From contig NZ_LN851186.1 in assembly GCF_001243895.1 (NCBI RefSeq), positions 3,000-66,999 on the forward strand: a stretch of DNA of 64,000 nucleotides. Reading direction: 5' to 3'. This DNA comes from Bacillus testis. Its GTDB lineage: Bacteria > Bacillota > Bacilli > Bacillales > DSM-1321. The position numbers and the translations under genes are program-made. Shown here in pieces: positions 42,583 through 52,131 of the stretch. How positions within the stretch are numbered: position 1 is the stretch's first letter; each line of letters opens with the position of its first letter. The notes under the pieces are model-generated. The model was not told the origin of the DNA. It searched no databases and saw only the letters and a program-made list of their open reading frames with translations.

Positions 42583-43182
42583 TTATTTGATGGCCCACTC
42601 ATATACCGAACAGGCCCAATTGCCGTCTCCATGCTTTCCGACAGGCTGCCAGCCGTTCTTTCTTAATTCTTTTGCAATCATCCGGTTGAAAAAGCCATGC
42701 CCCACTACAGCTACATTCCCTGATGAAGCAAGTGCGGCCAGGTGTTGGGCTATGCTTTGGCTGCGGCATTTGGCTTGCTTGAATGACTCTTCCTTCCCGC
42801 TGTAACCGGCAATCCAAGCCAGCCGCATGATCACATTCCAACGATTAGTACCCATCCTGCAACCGAAAAAGGAGAATGCAGGAGAAGGAATGCGTACTTC
42901 ACGCAATCGACTGTCACGTTGCACGTTTGCCTGCGGATGCAAATAAGCGGCTGACTCTACGGCTCGTTTCAGGTCGCTGCTTATTAGAACGTCTGCCTGC
43001 AACAATGCCTCCCTGCTCTCGGACGCCATCTCCTCCGGCAGCTGGATGCCTTTGCGGTCGTAATCGTCCAGCCATGCAGCATACTGCCTGGCATCTGCTT
43101 TTTTCAAGGGAGAACAGCTGGATTCCCCGTGCCTGATTAAAGATATTGTGCCGGGTAATTGCCTCTTTTCCATATCAATCAC
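42583..43182 (-). CDS. Histidine phosphatase family protein
   Basis: The 199-residue phosphoglycerate-mutase-like protein has the catalytic RHGE (residues 17-20, SLIRHGESS), ISSDLKRAVESAAYL, and the second His in VAVVGHGFFNRM. It should be a phosphatase; the substrate is unknown. Start GTG follows AAGGAG by 8 nt. It begins 16 nt after purU and is cotranscribed. Confidence 0.85.
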   Translation of the reverse strand: MIDMEKRQLPGTISLIRHGESSCSPLKKADARQYAAWLDDYDRKGIQLPEEMASESREALLQADVLISSDLKRAVESAAYLHPQANVQRDSRLREVRIPSPAFSFFGCRMGTNRWNVIMRLAWIAGYSGKEESFKQAKCRSQSIAQHLAALASSGNVAVVGHGFFNRMIAKELRKNGWQPVGKHGDGNWACSVYEWAIK

Positions 43183-43198
43183 AATCTTGGCTCCTTCC

Positions 43199-44098
43199 CT
43201 AAAAAACGATCGTTTTATTCTTTACGACAATCACCCGGTCCTCTAGATGCCATTTAACCGCTTTCGCCAACACCCTCCTTTCGATGGAACGGCCGATCTT
43301 TTTCAAAGAATCCACATGATTGCGATGGTCCACCCTTTCTATATCCTGTTCGATGATCGGGCCTTCATCCAAGTCGTTCGTCACATAATGGGACGTGGCG
43401 CCAATGAGCTTCACGCCGCGCTCATACGCTCTTTCATACGGCCTTGCCCCCACAAATGCCGGCAAGAAAGAATGGTGGATATTGATGATGCTGTTCGGGT
43501 ACTGCTCTACAAATTTCGGTGTCAAAACCTGCATGTAGCGTGCAAGGACGATGACTTCTATTTGGTGTTCCCGCAGGAGGTCCAACTGCTGCTGTTCCAC
43601 CTGGCTACGGATTTCCTTATTGGCCGGCAGATAATAGAAAGGGATGCCCAAAGGCTCGACAAGATCTTTCGCATCCGGATGATTCGAAATGACCATGGCA
43701 ATATCGGCCAGCAAATCTCCGCTTTGGTATTCCCACAGCAGCTCTAAAAGACAATGGGCTTCCTTTGACACAAAAATGGCCATCCTCTTCAAATGGGAGA
43801 TGCGGCGAAAGGAAAAATCCATGCCGAAACGTTCGGCTATCCGGGAAAAATCCTCTTTTAAGGAAAATAGCCGATTGCTCAACTGCCGCAATTCAAATTC
43901 CATCCGCAGAAAGAAAGTCCCGCCATCCGGGTCTGAACTGTATTGGTTTGATTCCACTATATTGGCCCCATGGGAAAAAAGAAAAGCGGATACCGCAGAA
44001 ACAATTCCCGGCTGGTCCGGGCATTTAATCAACAGCACCGCCCTATTTCGATATTGGTGCTGAAATGCCTTTAATTGTTGCTGCACCATCTCATTCAT
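43199..44098 (-). CDS. purU: Formyltetrahydrofolate deformylase
   Basis: The 299-residue enzyme hydrolyses 10-formyl-THF to formate and THF, balancing one-carbon pools. It has an N-terminal ACT domain (LLIKCPDQPGIVSAVSAFLF, residues 22-41) and a C-terminal formyltransferase domain with the catalytic segment INIHHSFLPAFVGARPYERA and GATSHYVTNDLDEGPI. Length matches B. subtilis PurU (YkkE). GGCGGGG lies 7 nt before the ATG. Lysine-free start alternatives were not needed. Confidence 0.93.
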   Translation of the reverse strand: MNEMVQQQLKAFQHQYRNRAVLLIKCPDQPGIVSAVSAFLFSHGANIVESNQYSSDPDGGTFFLRMEFELRQLSNRLFSLKEDFSRIAERFGMDFSFRRISHLKRMAIFVSKEAHCLLELLWEYQSGDLLADIAMVISNHPDAKDLVEPLGIPFYYLPANKEIRSQVEQQQLDLLREHQIEVIVLARYMQVLTPKFVEQYPNSIINIHHSFLPAFVGARPYERAYERGVKLIGATSHYVTNDLDEGPIIEQDIERVDHRNHVDSLKKIGRSIERRVLAKAVKWHLEDRVIVVKNKTIVF

Positions 44099-44508
44099 CC
44101 ATATCCCCGCCTTCGCTTTTAGTTATACATTATACCGTTACCAAGTATCATTTTGTATATATTCCAAATATTCAACTAAATTAGTTTTTATATCCATAAC
44201 GCACAGAATAAAAGCTGCTCTAGAGTCTTACGTATTGAAACTTTGCCAAAATAGCGTTCTCTATTGCAGGCAAAAATCTTATTAACGTTTCATATTCGCT
44301 TTTTCAGGGTAAGAATCCTTTGACAAATCCTCTCACAATTTGTCCTTTATTTTTATGCTTTTCTTTATATACACCATAGAGAACTTGCCTTAAATCAAGT
44401 ACAATAGAGGTAAGTACATTTTAGTTAGGTATGATATTAACATCAAAACAAAAAATAGTAAGTATCAGCACAACCTATCGGAAAATAACACAAAAAGGAA
44501 AGAAACAA
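44099..44508. other. AT-rich spacer between purU and degV
   Basis: Divergent 410 bp spacer. TTGACA at about 44319 lacks a suitable -10, and TATGAT at about 44429 lacks a good -35. I see no gene or RNA structure in it. Confidence 0.4.
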
Positions 44509-45357
44509 ATGAGTAAAAAAATTGCATGGGTAACGGACAGTACTGCATACATTCCTGAAGATTTGAAGAACCATCCTGACTTGTATGTGGTCCCGCTGAG
44601 TATCACATTCAGCTCCGGAACATATGAAGACGGGATCGATTTATCAACGGACCGATTATATAGCAGTATCAAGGAAGACCAAGAAATTCCCAAAACCTCT
44701 CAGCCTCCTGTCGGCAAGTTCGCAGAGCTTTTCGAGAGCTTTAAGGGAAAATATGATGCAGCCATTGCTGTCCATATTTCTGCTGATTTAAGCGGCACAT
44801 TATCAAGCTGCCGGGCAGGCGGCGAAATGGCCGGATTTCCTGTGGAGGTCGTGGATTCCAAGGCGATGGCCATCGCGATCACTCGTCTTATTTGGCTAGG
44901 GATGGAACTGAACGAACAAAATATGGATGTACCGGAGATTGCCGAAACGCTCAGAAAAGACGCTTATAAAATCGAGAACTATATGGTCCTCGGCAACCTA
45001 GACCAATTCTATAAAGGCGGCCGGATGTCAGGCACGCAATATCTGCTTGGCAACCTACTGAAAATCAAACCGATCATCCGGATTATTGACGGCAAATTCG
45101 AGTTATTCGAAAAGGTCCGTTCCGAGAAAAAAGCAGCAAAACGGATGTTGGAGCTTTTCCATAAGGCCTATCAAAGAAACCCGATTCCTAGAATTTTCAT
45201 TATGCACGGCAATGTACCTGATAAAGCGAATGAATATAAAGAAGAATTGCTGCGGACCTATCCCGGCATAGAAGTTATTATTTCCGAGCTGAGTGCCACT
45301 GTCTCCGTACACTCAGGCGAAGGCACCATTGTAATCGCCTGGGCAAATGAAGAATAA
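44509..45357 (+). CDS. DegV family fatty-acid-binding protein
   Basis: The 282-residue protein has the DegV fold: IAWVTDSTAYIPEDL at the N terminus with the TDSTA motif, FSSGTYEDGID, a TSQPPVGKFAELF segment, DLSGTLSS (fatty-acid carboxylate contact region) and YKGGRMSG. DegV/FakB proteins hold fatty acids for the kinase FakA. The longest frame starts at 44431, but AAAGGAAAG before ATG 44509 marks the real start. Confidence 0.88.
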   Translation: MSKKIAWVTDSTAYIPEDLKNHPDLYVVPLSITFSSGTYEDGIDLSTDRLYSSIKEDQEIPKTSQPPVGKFAELFESFKGKYDAAIAVHISADLSGTLSSCRAGGEMAGFPVEVVDSKAMAIAITRLIWLGMELNEQNMDVPEIAETLRKDAYKIENYMVLGNLDQFYKGGRMSGTQYLLGNLLKIKPIIRIIDGKFELFEKVRSEKKAAKRMLELFHKAYQRNPIPRIFIMHGNVPDKANEYKEELLRTYPGIEVIISELSATVSVHSGEGTIVIAWANEE

Positions 45358-45364
45358 TCATTCA

Positions 45365-45418
45365 AGAAAGCCTTTCTTGGTATACACTTTTATGCCGGGA
45401 AAGGTTTTCTTTATTCCA
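45365..45418 (+). terminator. Terminator of degV
   Basis: AGAAAGCCTTTC (45365-45376) pairs with GAAAGGTTTTCT (45399-45410) with one G-T, followed by TTATT. A second inverted repeat TGATTGGTG/CACCAATCA (about 45427-45461) lies just after it. Confidence 0.6.
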
Positions 45419-45594
45419 TTCTGATGATTGGTGAGGATGAAAGAGCTCCCCACCAATCAAAGTTTCACTTTATATGGCCTTTCTTTCCGGCAACAGCCCA
45501 TATTAGAAAAGTCCCTTTTTTTGTGGTATATTAACTCGTAAACTCTAAAAGGCAAAGCCAGGACTCGTGCTTGGCACCCGCCCATATACATACT

Positions 45595-45623
45595 TTGTAA
45601 AAAGCGTGTTTCTTCTATATAAT
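45595..45623 (+). promoter_or_regulatory. Sigma-A promoter of glnS
   Basis: TTGTAA (45595-45600), exactly 17 nt, TATAAT (45618-45623). The leader is only ~30 nt and there is no T-box, unlike most Bacillus tRNA-synthetase genes. Confidence 0.7.
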
Positions 45624-45659
45624 TTAAATAATACTTCAGAACGAAAGAGGTTGAATATA

Positions 45660-47324
45660 TTGAGTGAACATACACCTAACGCTTCTAATTTTATCAAGAC
45701 GATCGTAAGTGAAGATTTGAAAAGCGGCAAGTATGATGAAATCATTACTCGCTTCCCGCCTGAACCCAATGGATATCTGCATATCGGCCATGCCAAAAGT
45801 ATTGTCCTGAATTTCGGTCTTGCCGACGAATTCGGCGGAAAAACAAATCTTCGTTTCGATGATACCAATCCGCTGAAGGAAGACCAAGAGTACGTGGACA
45901 GTATCAAGGAAGATGTAGAATGGCTTGGATATGAATGGGACAACCTGTTCTTCGCCTCTAATTATTTCGATATCATGCATGATAAAGCGGTCTTGTTGAT
46001 CAAAAAAGGACTGGCTTATGTGGATGACCTGTCTGCAGATGAAATCCGTGAGTACCGCGGCACATTGACTGAACCAGGCAAAGAGAGCCCTTACCGCAAC
46101 CGTACAGTCGAAGAAAACCTAGAACTCTTCAAGCAAATGAAGGAAGGCAAATTCGCAAACGGCGAGAAAGTGCTTCGTGCCAAAATCGATATGAGCTCGC
46201 CTAATATTAATCTGCGCGACCCTGTCATTTACCGTGTGGCACATAGCACACACCATAACACGGGAGATAAATGGTGCATCTACCCAATGTACGCTTTCGC
46301 CCATCCATTAGAAGATGCAATCGAAGGTGTGACCCATTCCATTTGTACGCTTGAGTTCGAGGATCAACGCCCTCTATATGACTGGGTAGTTGAAAAATGC
46401 GAAATGGAGCATACCCCGCATCAATATGAATTCGGCCGCCTGAATTTGACTGACACGGTCATGAGTAAGCGGAAGCTGAAGCAATTGGTCGACGAGCATA
46501 TCGTTGACGGCTGGGACGATCCGCGTATGCCGACAATCTCCGGATTGCGCCGCCGTGGATACACACCGGAAAGCATCCGTACTTTCTGCCGCGAAATCGG
46601 CGTCAGCAAATCATCCGGCGTGGTGGATGTCCAAATGCTTGAACACTTTGTACGCGAAGACCTTAAGCTGAAAGCCCCACGTACAATGGGTATTGTGAAG
46701 CCGCTGAAGGTTGTCATCACTAACTACCCAGAAGGACAAGTGGAAATGCTTGAAGCAGAAAACAATCCAGAGAACGAAGAAATGGGTACGCGCCAAATTC
46801 CGTTCTCCCGTGAAATCTATATCGAACAAGATGATTTCATGGAAAATCCGCCGAAGAAATACTTCCGCCTGTTCCCAGGCAATGAAGTACGCTTGAAGCA
46901 CGCTTATTTCATCAAATGTGAAGAAGTCATCAAAGACGAGAATGGCAACGTTATCGAAATTCATTGTACGTACGATCCGGAAACAAAAAGCGGTACGGGC
47001 TTCACAGGCCGCAAAGTGAAAGGTACGCTTCACTGGGTTGAGGCTTCACAAGCTGTCCCAGCCGAGTTCCGTATCTTTAATCCATTGCTGAAGAGCGATG
47101 AAGAATCAGAGGAAGCTTCAGAAAAGACATTCCTTGAGCAAATCAACCCGAATTCACTTGAAATCCACCAAGGCTATGTTGAACCGAATATGAAAGATGC
47201 AAAAGCAGGAGACAAATTCCAATTCTTCCGCCATGGCTATTTCAATGTGGATCCAAAACTTTCGAAAGAAGACCATCTGGTTTTCAACTTGATTGTTTCA
47301 TTGAAGAGCTCCTTTAAACTGTAA
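45660..47324 (+). CDS. glnS: Glutaminyl-tRNA synthetase
   Basis: The 554-residue class I synthetase charges tRNA-Gln directly. GlnRS-type HIGH motif [17 protein letters not shown] (near residue 33) and MSKRKL (KMSKS-like) are present, with GlnRS features such as [20 protein letters not shown] and [14 protein letters not shown], and the beta-barrel anticodon-binding domain at the C terminus. Length equals E. coli GlnRS. There is no YqeY fusion. The start is TTG at 45660 after AGAGG; the upstream frame reads through the promoter. Most Bacillaceae rely on GatCAB instead. Confidence 0.93.
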   Translation: MSEHTPNASNFIKTIVSEDLKSGKYDEIITRFPPEPNGYLHIGHAKSIVLNFGLADEFGGKTNLRFDDTNPLKEDQEYVDSIKEDVEWLGYEWDNLFFASNYFDIMHDKAVLLIKKGLAYVDDLSADEIREYRGTLTEPGKESPYRNRTVEENLELFKQMKEGKFANGEKVLRAKIDMSSPNINLRDPVIYRVAHSTHHNTGDKWCIYPMYAFAHPLEDAIEGVTHSICTLEFEDQRPLYDWVVEKCEMEHTPHQYEFGRLNLTDTVMSKRKLKQLVDEHIVDGWDDPRMPTISGLRRRGYTPESIRTFCREIGVSKSSGVVDVQMLEHFVREDLKLKAPRTMGIVKPLKVVITNYPEGQVEMLEAENNPENEEMGTRQIPFSREIYIEQDDFMENPPKKYFRLFPGNEVRLKHAYFIKCEEVIKDENGNVIEIHCTYDPETKSGTGFTGRKVKGTLHWVEASQAVPAEFRIFNPLLKSDEESEEASEKTFLEQINPNSLEIHQGYVEPNMKDAKAGDKFQFFRHGYFNVDPKLSKEDHLVFNLIVSLKSSFKL

Positions 47325-47331
47325 AAGTGCT

Positions 47332-47366
47332 AAAAAGCTCCGTCACAAAATGTGACGGAGCTTTTT
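47332..47366 (+). terminator. Terminator of glnS
   Basis: Perfect 16 bp stem AAAAAGCTCCGTCACA/TGTGACGGAGCTTTTT with a 3 nt loop; it also serves the opposite gene. Confidence 0.9.
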
Positions 47367-47373
47367 GTATGGC

Positions 47374-49884
47374 TTATTTTCCATTGGTCCCGTAGCTGAT
47401 GAGATTGGCAAATATTCGATATGCGCCTGGGACTTGGTCCTGGATTTGTCTGTAGAAAACCAAACTTGTGTAGATATACGTCCCTTTGCCATAATCGGCT
47501 TTCAAGATGCCGCTGTCAAACGGCTCTTCTCCCGGATCACCCATTCTGACCATCGTTTCATAGTGAGAATCCCACGCCATCGGGAAATATAATCCTCTCT
47601 CTTGGATCCAGCCATCCCAGTCCTTTTCGGTTATTGCGTTCGGATAGTTGAACAGCTGGCTTTCGGGATGAAGCATAGTGACTTTCGCCTGTTCATCGGT
47701 CACTCTATACTCGATGGAAGGGTTCCCTATCTTCAATCTGTAAGGAGCTGATGCATTCTCATCCCAAGCGTCGCCCGGCTTATGGTATTGCATGACGACA
47801 TGGCCGCCATTTTTCACATAGTCCAATAACCGTTTATTATTTGCTACTAAATCCTTGCGGGAAAGATAGGCGCGAATGCCGACAATGATGGAATCATATT
47901 GTGCCAAATCTGCTGTTGGCAGTTCACTTTCACTGATTTTTTCAATCGTGAATCCTGCTTCTTTCAGCGAATCAGCCACTGTATCAAAGCCGCTATCGAT
48001 ATAGCCCACCTTTAACCCTTTTGGCACCGTTAAGGGAAATGCACTGATTTTTAAAGAACTGTCTTTCAGTTGATAGAGCTTCCCTATATGGTCATAATTG
48101 ATTTCTTGAATATTGGTTGTGAATAGCTTCCCGTCCATCTTGGCTTGCGCTGACACATTCACCGTTCCCTCTTTAACCGTATCCGGCGGTGTCACTTTGA
48201 AGGTAAGCTGTTTCTCTTTCAGCTTGCCGTTAAAAGAGACGTTTTGGATGCCAGGTTCCGATTTCCATCCTTGTGGGGTATTCAATGATACGGCTGCCTG
48301 GCCTCCTTTCTCCGCGTAATTCTTCACGTTTACTTGGACGGAGATCGGCTGCCCTAATGCCTGTGTATTCAGCATGGTGCTTTCCGGAGACATTTCCACA
48401 CTTACCTCGGGCAATACCGCAAAGGTTCCTTCCAGCTGATGATTATGGATATTTTGGATGCCATTCAGTGTGTAGGCCACCTCAGCCGATACGGCAGGTT
48501 CTTGGTATGGATGGTAATAGGCTGCATCTTTTGGAATACCCACGCTGACGGTTGTTTGGAATGATTCTCCCGGTTTCAAAGCTTTTACCGAGATTTCCTT
48601 CGGTTGTTTCCACCCTTGTGGCACCTTTAGCGCAACCTTTGTCTCCTTCAGATTCTCTTTTCCGTTATTGACCAGCTTCACTTCTGCTTTCCGGGTGCTT
48701 CCCCGGTTTGCCATATCACTGTCAAAGTGTACAGTGATATCTAGGTTCGCTGCCTCATAGCTGGCCTCTGACAGTTGATCCAGCTTTATAGCCAGTTTGT
48801 TTTCCAGATTCACCTTCAGATCTGCATCCAGCTTTGCGCTTTTAATCTGTTTAAGAATGGCGTTGATTTCCTTCATGGCTGTATGCGATTCTTTCGCAAT
48901 CTTGGTTGTATGAGGGTAAGCGTCCACTATACGGTCCAACCGTTTCTGCACATTCTGCAATGCTACTTTTAACTTTGGTTGACTGCTTGGCAAGCGGCCG
49001 GCCCACTCAGCCAGATTATAAGGAATGCCTTTAAAAAGCGAATCAGACGGGGTTTGCTGAACTGATTTTGCCAGCTCTAAATACACCTTTCTTGGTTCAG
49101 CAGGAATCTTTGAACCCATCCCTTGGCTTTTATGAAGGAATCTGGACTCTTCTCCCAACTGAGGATAAGTCATCTGGTAAACGGGGTCAACCATGCCAAT
49201 TTCCAAGCTCGTTGTGGCCGTTTCCTTTGATTCAGCGCTCAAATATAATTTCTTAATCTGCCAAGTTGTGAGGCCTTCCCGCAGCTGTTCGGGAAAAACA
49301 GCAGGATCTGCGGCATCCTTGAACGCTCTTTCACTTAAAATCGTCATCGTGCGGTGGTGGCCGTGCTGCGTGCGGTCATTCCGGAATGAAGGCATGACGA
49401 TATCGGGCTTATAGGTCCTGATAAAGCGAATAAGCCTTTCATACGTTAGCTGTTCTCCCCATTTCGCCAATGTTTCTTCCGGCGTTTTGCTGAAGCCAAA
49501 ATCGTAGATTGGATCAGACGTTGTCTGGCTCAAATGATAGGCCTTTACCCCTGTAACTTTGGCAGCAGCCTTCATTTCATAGGTTCTGATAATTCCTAAT
49601 CCGTTCCCAAGCTCTTTGCCGATTTCATTTTGGCCGCCTTCTCCCCTATTGGCGATTAAACTTGCCGTTTTGACACCTAAGCCTCTTGAAAGATAGGCCA
49701 GCAAATCGCTCCTTTCGTCATCAGGATGGGCACCGGTATTCAAAAAAGTAACCGTTGTTTCTAACGGTTTGACTGCATTCCATAAAGCAACTTCATCGAT
49801 TTCATTCTTTTCTGCCTTCACAAAGGGAGGAATCGCATATGCCATCAATAAAAACGCAAGAAAAAAAATCAATGCCTTTTTCAT
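47374..49884 (-). CDS. Large secreted PIG-L deacetylase with NEW3-type and GATase-like domains
   Basis: The 836-residue protein has a signal peptide (MKKALIFFLAFLLMAYAIPP). Next comes a PIG-L/LmbE zinc deacetylase domain: GAHPDDERSD (about 52-61), NRGEGGQNEIG and MPSFRNDRTQHGHHRTM. A helical spacer, two NEW3-like beta domains (about 400-620) and a C-terminal ThuA/glutamine-amidotransferase-like domain (GLKVGYIDSGFDTV, QYDSIIVGIRAYLSR, GGHVVMQYH) follow. Probably it de-N-acetylates an extracellular glycan. The ATG at 49884 follows AGGAAAGG; the longer frame from 49998 is rejected. Confidence 0.82.
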   Translation of the reverse strand: MKKALIFFLAFLLMAYAIPPFVKAEKNEIDEVALWNAVKPLETTVTFLNTGAHPDDERSDLLAYLSRGLGVKTASLIANRGEGGQNEIGKELGNGLGIIRTYEMKAAAKVTGVKAYHLSQTTSDPIYDFGFSKTPEETLAKWGEQLTYERLIRFIRTYKPDIVMPSFRNDRTQHGHHRTMTILSERAFKDAADPAVFPEQLREGLTTWQIKKLYLSAESKETATTSLEIGMVDPVYQMTYPQLGEESRFLHKSQGMGSKIPAEPRKVYLELAKSVQQTPSDSLFKGIPYNLAEWAGRLPSSQPKLKVALQNVQKRLDRIVDAYPHTTKIAKESHTAMKEINAILKQIKSAKLDADLKVNLENKLAIKLDQLSEASYEAANLDITVHFDSDMANRGSTRKAEVKLVNNGKENLKETKVALKVPQGWKQPKEISVKALKPGESFQTTVSVGIPKDAAYYHPYQEPAVSAEVAYTLNGIQNIHNHQLEGTFAVLPEVSVEMSPESTMLNTQALGQPISVQVNVKNYAEKGGQAAVSLNTPQGWKSEPGIQNVSFNGKLKEKQLTFKVTPPDTVKEGTVNVSAQAKMDGKLFTTNIQEINYDHIGKLYQLKDSSLKISAFPLTVPKGLKVGYIDSGFDTVADSLKEAGFTIEKISESELPTADLAQYDSIIVGIRAYLSRKDLVANNKRLLDYVKNGGHVVMQYHKPGDAWDENASAPYRLKIGNPSIEYRVTDEQAKVTMLHPESQLFNYPNAITEKDWDGWIQERGLYFPMAWDSHYETMVRMGDPGEEPFDSGILKADYGKGTYIYTSLVFYRQIQDQVPGAYRIFANLISYGTNGK

Positions 49885-50278
49885 CCATACACAACCTTTC
49901 CTGTTTTGTTTGGAAAAAGAAAACCATTGTCCGCGACCAAGAAACAAATTTTGCAAATCGCCCTTATGCTTTCTTTTGATTATATACCTATCACACATAT
50001 AAAAAGGATATATTTTACATTTTTCTTTCTTTTTTAAAGTAAAATGAAGCTTTAGTCTTAGAACCCTTTCAAAAGCCAGATACCGTTTAAATCGCTCTTT
50101 TACATGGCTAAAAAACCGGTTACCTACAGATCGCCTAAGAACTAACTGCCAATTTGACGGCTCTGATGCTAAAGGGGCAGATTAGCGGAAGAAGGATTTC
50201 TTTTTTTAGGATCGAAAAGAATATAAACCAGGCTCTAATTGTCACCTAAAAAGGATATGAAAGGATTGTACTCAATTA
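49885..50278. other. AT-rich spacer at the left edge of the accessory island
   Basis: No gene is visible. It contains the first copy of a recurring motif, GCTAAAGGGGCAGATTAGCG (50168-50187), followed by GAAGAA. Confidence 0.5.
50168..50196 (+). repeat. Recurring intergenic motif, copy 1
   Basis: CTAAAGGGGCAGATTAGCGG then AAGAA. Related copies are at 50791-50814, 52948-52972 and 55221-55240, all inside the AT-rich island. Confidence 0.55.
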
Positions 50279-50716
50279 ATGGATATAAAAAAACCAAATG
50301 ATTTGGAACTTAAAAGGGTTTTATCGCTTTCTCCACAAGCTGTATTTGATGGTACGTTAGGTGAAGTAAGACCCACTAATCAAAAAATTGAACAACTTAT
50401 CGAACCCCTCTTAGAGAAAGGAAACTATTACTTAATTGCAATAGAAAATGATCAATTAATGGGTTGGATTCTAATAGGGACAAGTAAAGATCAATTTACC
50501 GATAAGATAAATGGATTTATTTATGAACTATTTGTTTTAGAAGAATTTAGAGGAAAAGGAATTTCAAAAATGTTACTGAGAACAGGTATTGATTATCTGA
50601 AACAAGATGGATATTCAGAAGTCCGTCTAAGTGTATTTGCAGGAAATCAAGCAATTAAACTGTATGAAAAGTTAGGATTTAACATCAGAACAATTACAAT
50701 GAGTTTGCCACTATAA
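50279..50716 (+). CDS. GNAT family N-acetyltransferase
   Basis: The 145-residue acetyltransferase has the acetyl-CoA loop in EEFRGKGISKMLLRTGIDYL (motif A, RGKGIS) and AIKLYEKLGFNI near the C terminus. It uses acetyl-CoA to acetylate an unknown amine. Codon use is AT-rich compared with flanking core genes, in line with an acquired region. The AAAGGA site lies somewhat far (12 nt) from the ATG. Confidence 0.85.
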   Translation: MDIKKPNDLELKRVLSLSPQAVFDGTLGEVRPTNQKIEQLIEPLLEKGNYYLIAIENDQLMGWILIGTSKDQFTDKINGFIYELFVLEEFRGKGISKMLLRTGIDYLKQDGYSEVRLSVFAGNQAIKLYEKLGFNIRTITMSLPL

Positions 50717-50863
50717 ATAACTCTAAATCTACACTAACGGGAGCTTTACTCCAATATCTAGGGCTGTAATCAGCACTTTTTTTATTTAACGATCGGGCAG
50801 TTTAACGGAAGAAAGAAATAGAGACAATATGAAGAAAACTAAAAATCGCAATTAACACACAAA

Positions 50864-50887
50864 TAAGCTTGGGATATCCCAAGCTTA
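50864..50887. repeat. 24 bp perfect palindrome
   Basis: A palindrome centred on GGGATATCCC with TAAGCTT arms, after the nuclease gene. With no T run it may still act as a weak terminator or a binding site. Confidence 0.7.
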
Positions 50888-50927
50888 AGGTTATTGAATA
50901 TGTGGTCTTACCCAAGGTTTTAGGCGC

Positions 50928-51890
50928 TTATTCACCTACCATACCGTCATGATCGTTATCTCGCATATAAGGGTATAACCAATGGTCTCTCGTTATCGGC
51001 ATACTGTAACCTGCGTCTTTTGCTTCTTGAATCGTCACTTGTCCGTCACCGTTCGTATCGACACTAGAAAGATCATTCTTGTTTGAATTCGTTTTGTTTG
51101 AATTCGTTGAAGAACTAGAAGGTTTGCTGCCTGTCAAACCCAGTGATTCGTTGACTTTATCAGGGTTGACGTTTTCAAATGTATCAACAACCTTGTTGCC
51201 CATTAACGTATAGGTGTACTGATAACGTGAAGGAATCTGCGTTTCCGTATTCGGATAGGTAATGATTGCTTCAAATTGAGTGGCTCCGCCTGCCTTGCGA
51301 ATTGCATCTTCCATGTAAGCCTGATCTCCGTGTCGGTTGAGTGTGCTATTTTGTGGGGTGATATTATAAGCATTCGATACCCCTCCAAGCGAATCAGCAA
51401 TGATATGCCCTTCATCTAAATCGCCTCTTTCGACACCAGGAACTTTCGCTTCATCATGGTAGTATCTGCCAGACGATAAGACAGGTTCGTTACGGTCATC
51501 TTGTAAAACAATTTCATCTGCAATGACGCGCACCAGCTGCCCGTATTTATTCGTAAATGCCCAGTATTCACGGTCGCCAAAGCCAATGTCGACGACGACA
51601 TTTGGTTCGCGATGGCCAGACAAATTACCGCCATCAACTTCGATCAGTTTGTATCCTGAAAACCGTTCATCATTTGGTTGAGTTGGTGTTTTTTCTGCTG
51701 CTACTTCATCAACAACCGCAGTGTTAGTTTCTTTTTTTTCTTCTTTTTTGCTGTTTTCCGTTTTATTAACGTTTGTTACTTCTTGTGAATCTATTTTTCC
51801 ATCTGTCATGGATGCATCTTCTACATTCGTACAACCAACTATAAAGAAAATCATTAAAAGTAAGGCTAAATAGTTTATTTTCTTTTTCAT
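50928..51890 (-). CDS. DNA/RNA non-specific endonuclease lipoprotein
   Basis: The 320-residue protein has a lipoprotein signal (NYLALLLMIFFIVGC), a Lys/Glu/Thr-rich linker, and a non-specific endonuclease domain with the active-site segment GDLDEGHIIADSLGG followed by NITPQNSTLN (His general base, Asn metal ligand). The tail has a low-complexity Ser/Asn linker and two Ca-binding loops (DTNGDGQVTIQE; an excalibur-like DNDHDGMVGE lacking its Cys). It likely degrades extracellular nucleic acid. The ATG at 51890 follows GAGGAG. Confidence 0.8.
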   Translation of the reverse strand: MKKKINYLALLLMIFFIVGCTNVEDASMTDGKIDSQEVTNVNKTENSKKEEKKETNTAVVDEVAAEKTPTQPNDERFSGYKLIEVDGGNLSGHREPNVVVDIGFGDREYWAFTNKYGQLVRVIADEIVLQDDRNEPVLSSGRYYHDEAKVPGVERGDLDEGHIIADSLGGVSNAYNITPQNSTLNRHGDQAYMEDAIRKAGGATQFEAIITYPNTETQIPSRYQYTYTLMGNKVVDTFENVNPDKVNESLGLTGSKPSSSSTNSNKTNSNKNDLSSVDTNGDGQVTIQEAKDAGYSMPITRDHWLYPYMRDNDHDGMVGE

Positions 51891-52045
51891 TTTCAGACTC
51901 CTCATCATAACTTTATAACATGTAATATTTTATCACATAATTTTATTTGCTTTTTCTCCATACCCTTCGCCAGATCATAGACGTACAAATTCACAGTCTC
52001 TTAACGAACGTGGCAGGTTACTCTATAAGTCTTTATATCACATAT

Positions 52046-52076
52046 GAAAAAGGACTCCAAAGAAAAGGAAGTCCTC
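52046..52076 (-). terminator. Terminator of the CPBP gene
   Basis: AGGACTTCC / GGAGTCCT with T5 on the minus strand. Confidence 0.7.
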
Positions 52077-52131
52077 ACTTGTCAAATAATAAAAATGTCC
52101 TAAGTGTGGTAACATAATACTTACTAATCAT

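Noticed and set aside
45358-45659. T-box riboswitch upstream of glnS
   Set aside because: No T-box sequence or specifier loop is visible, and the promoter lies only ~30 nt before the ribosome site region.
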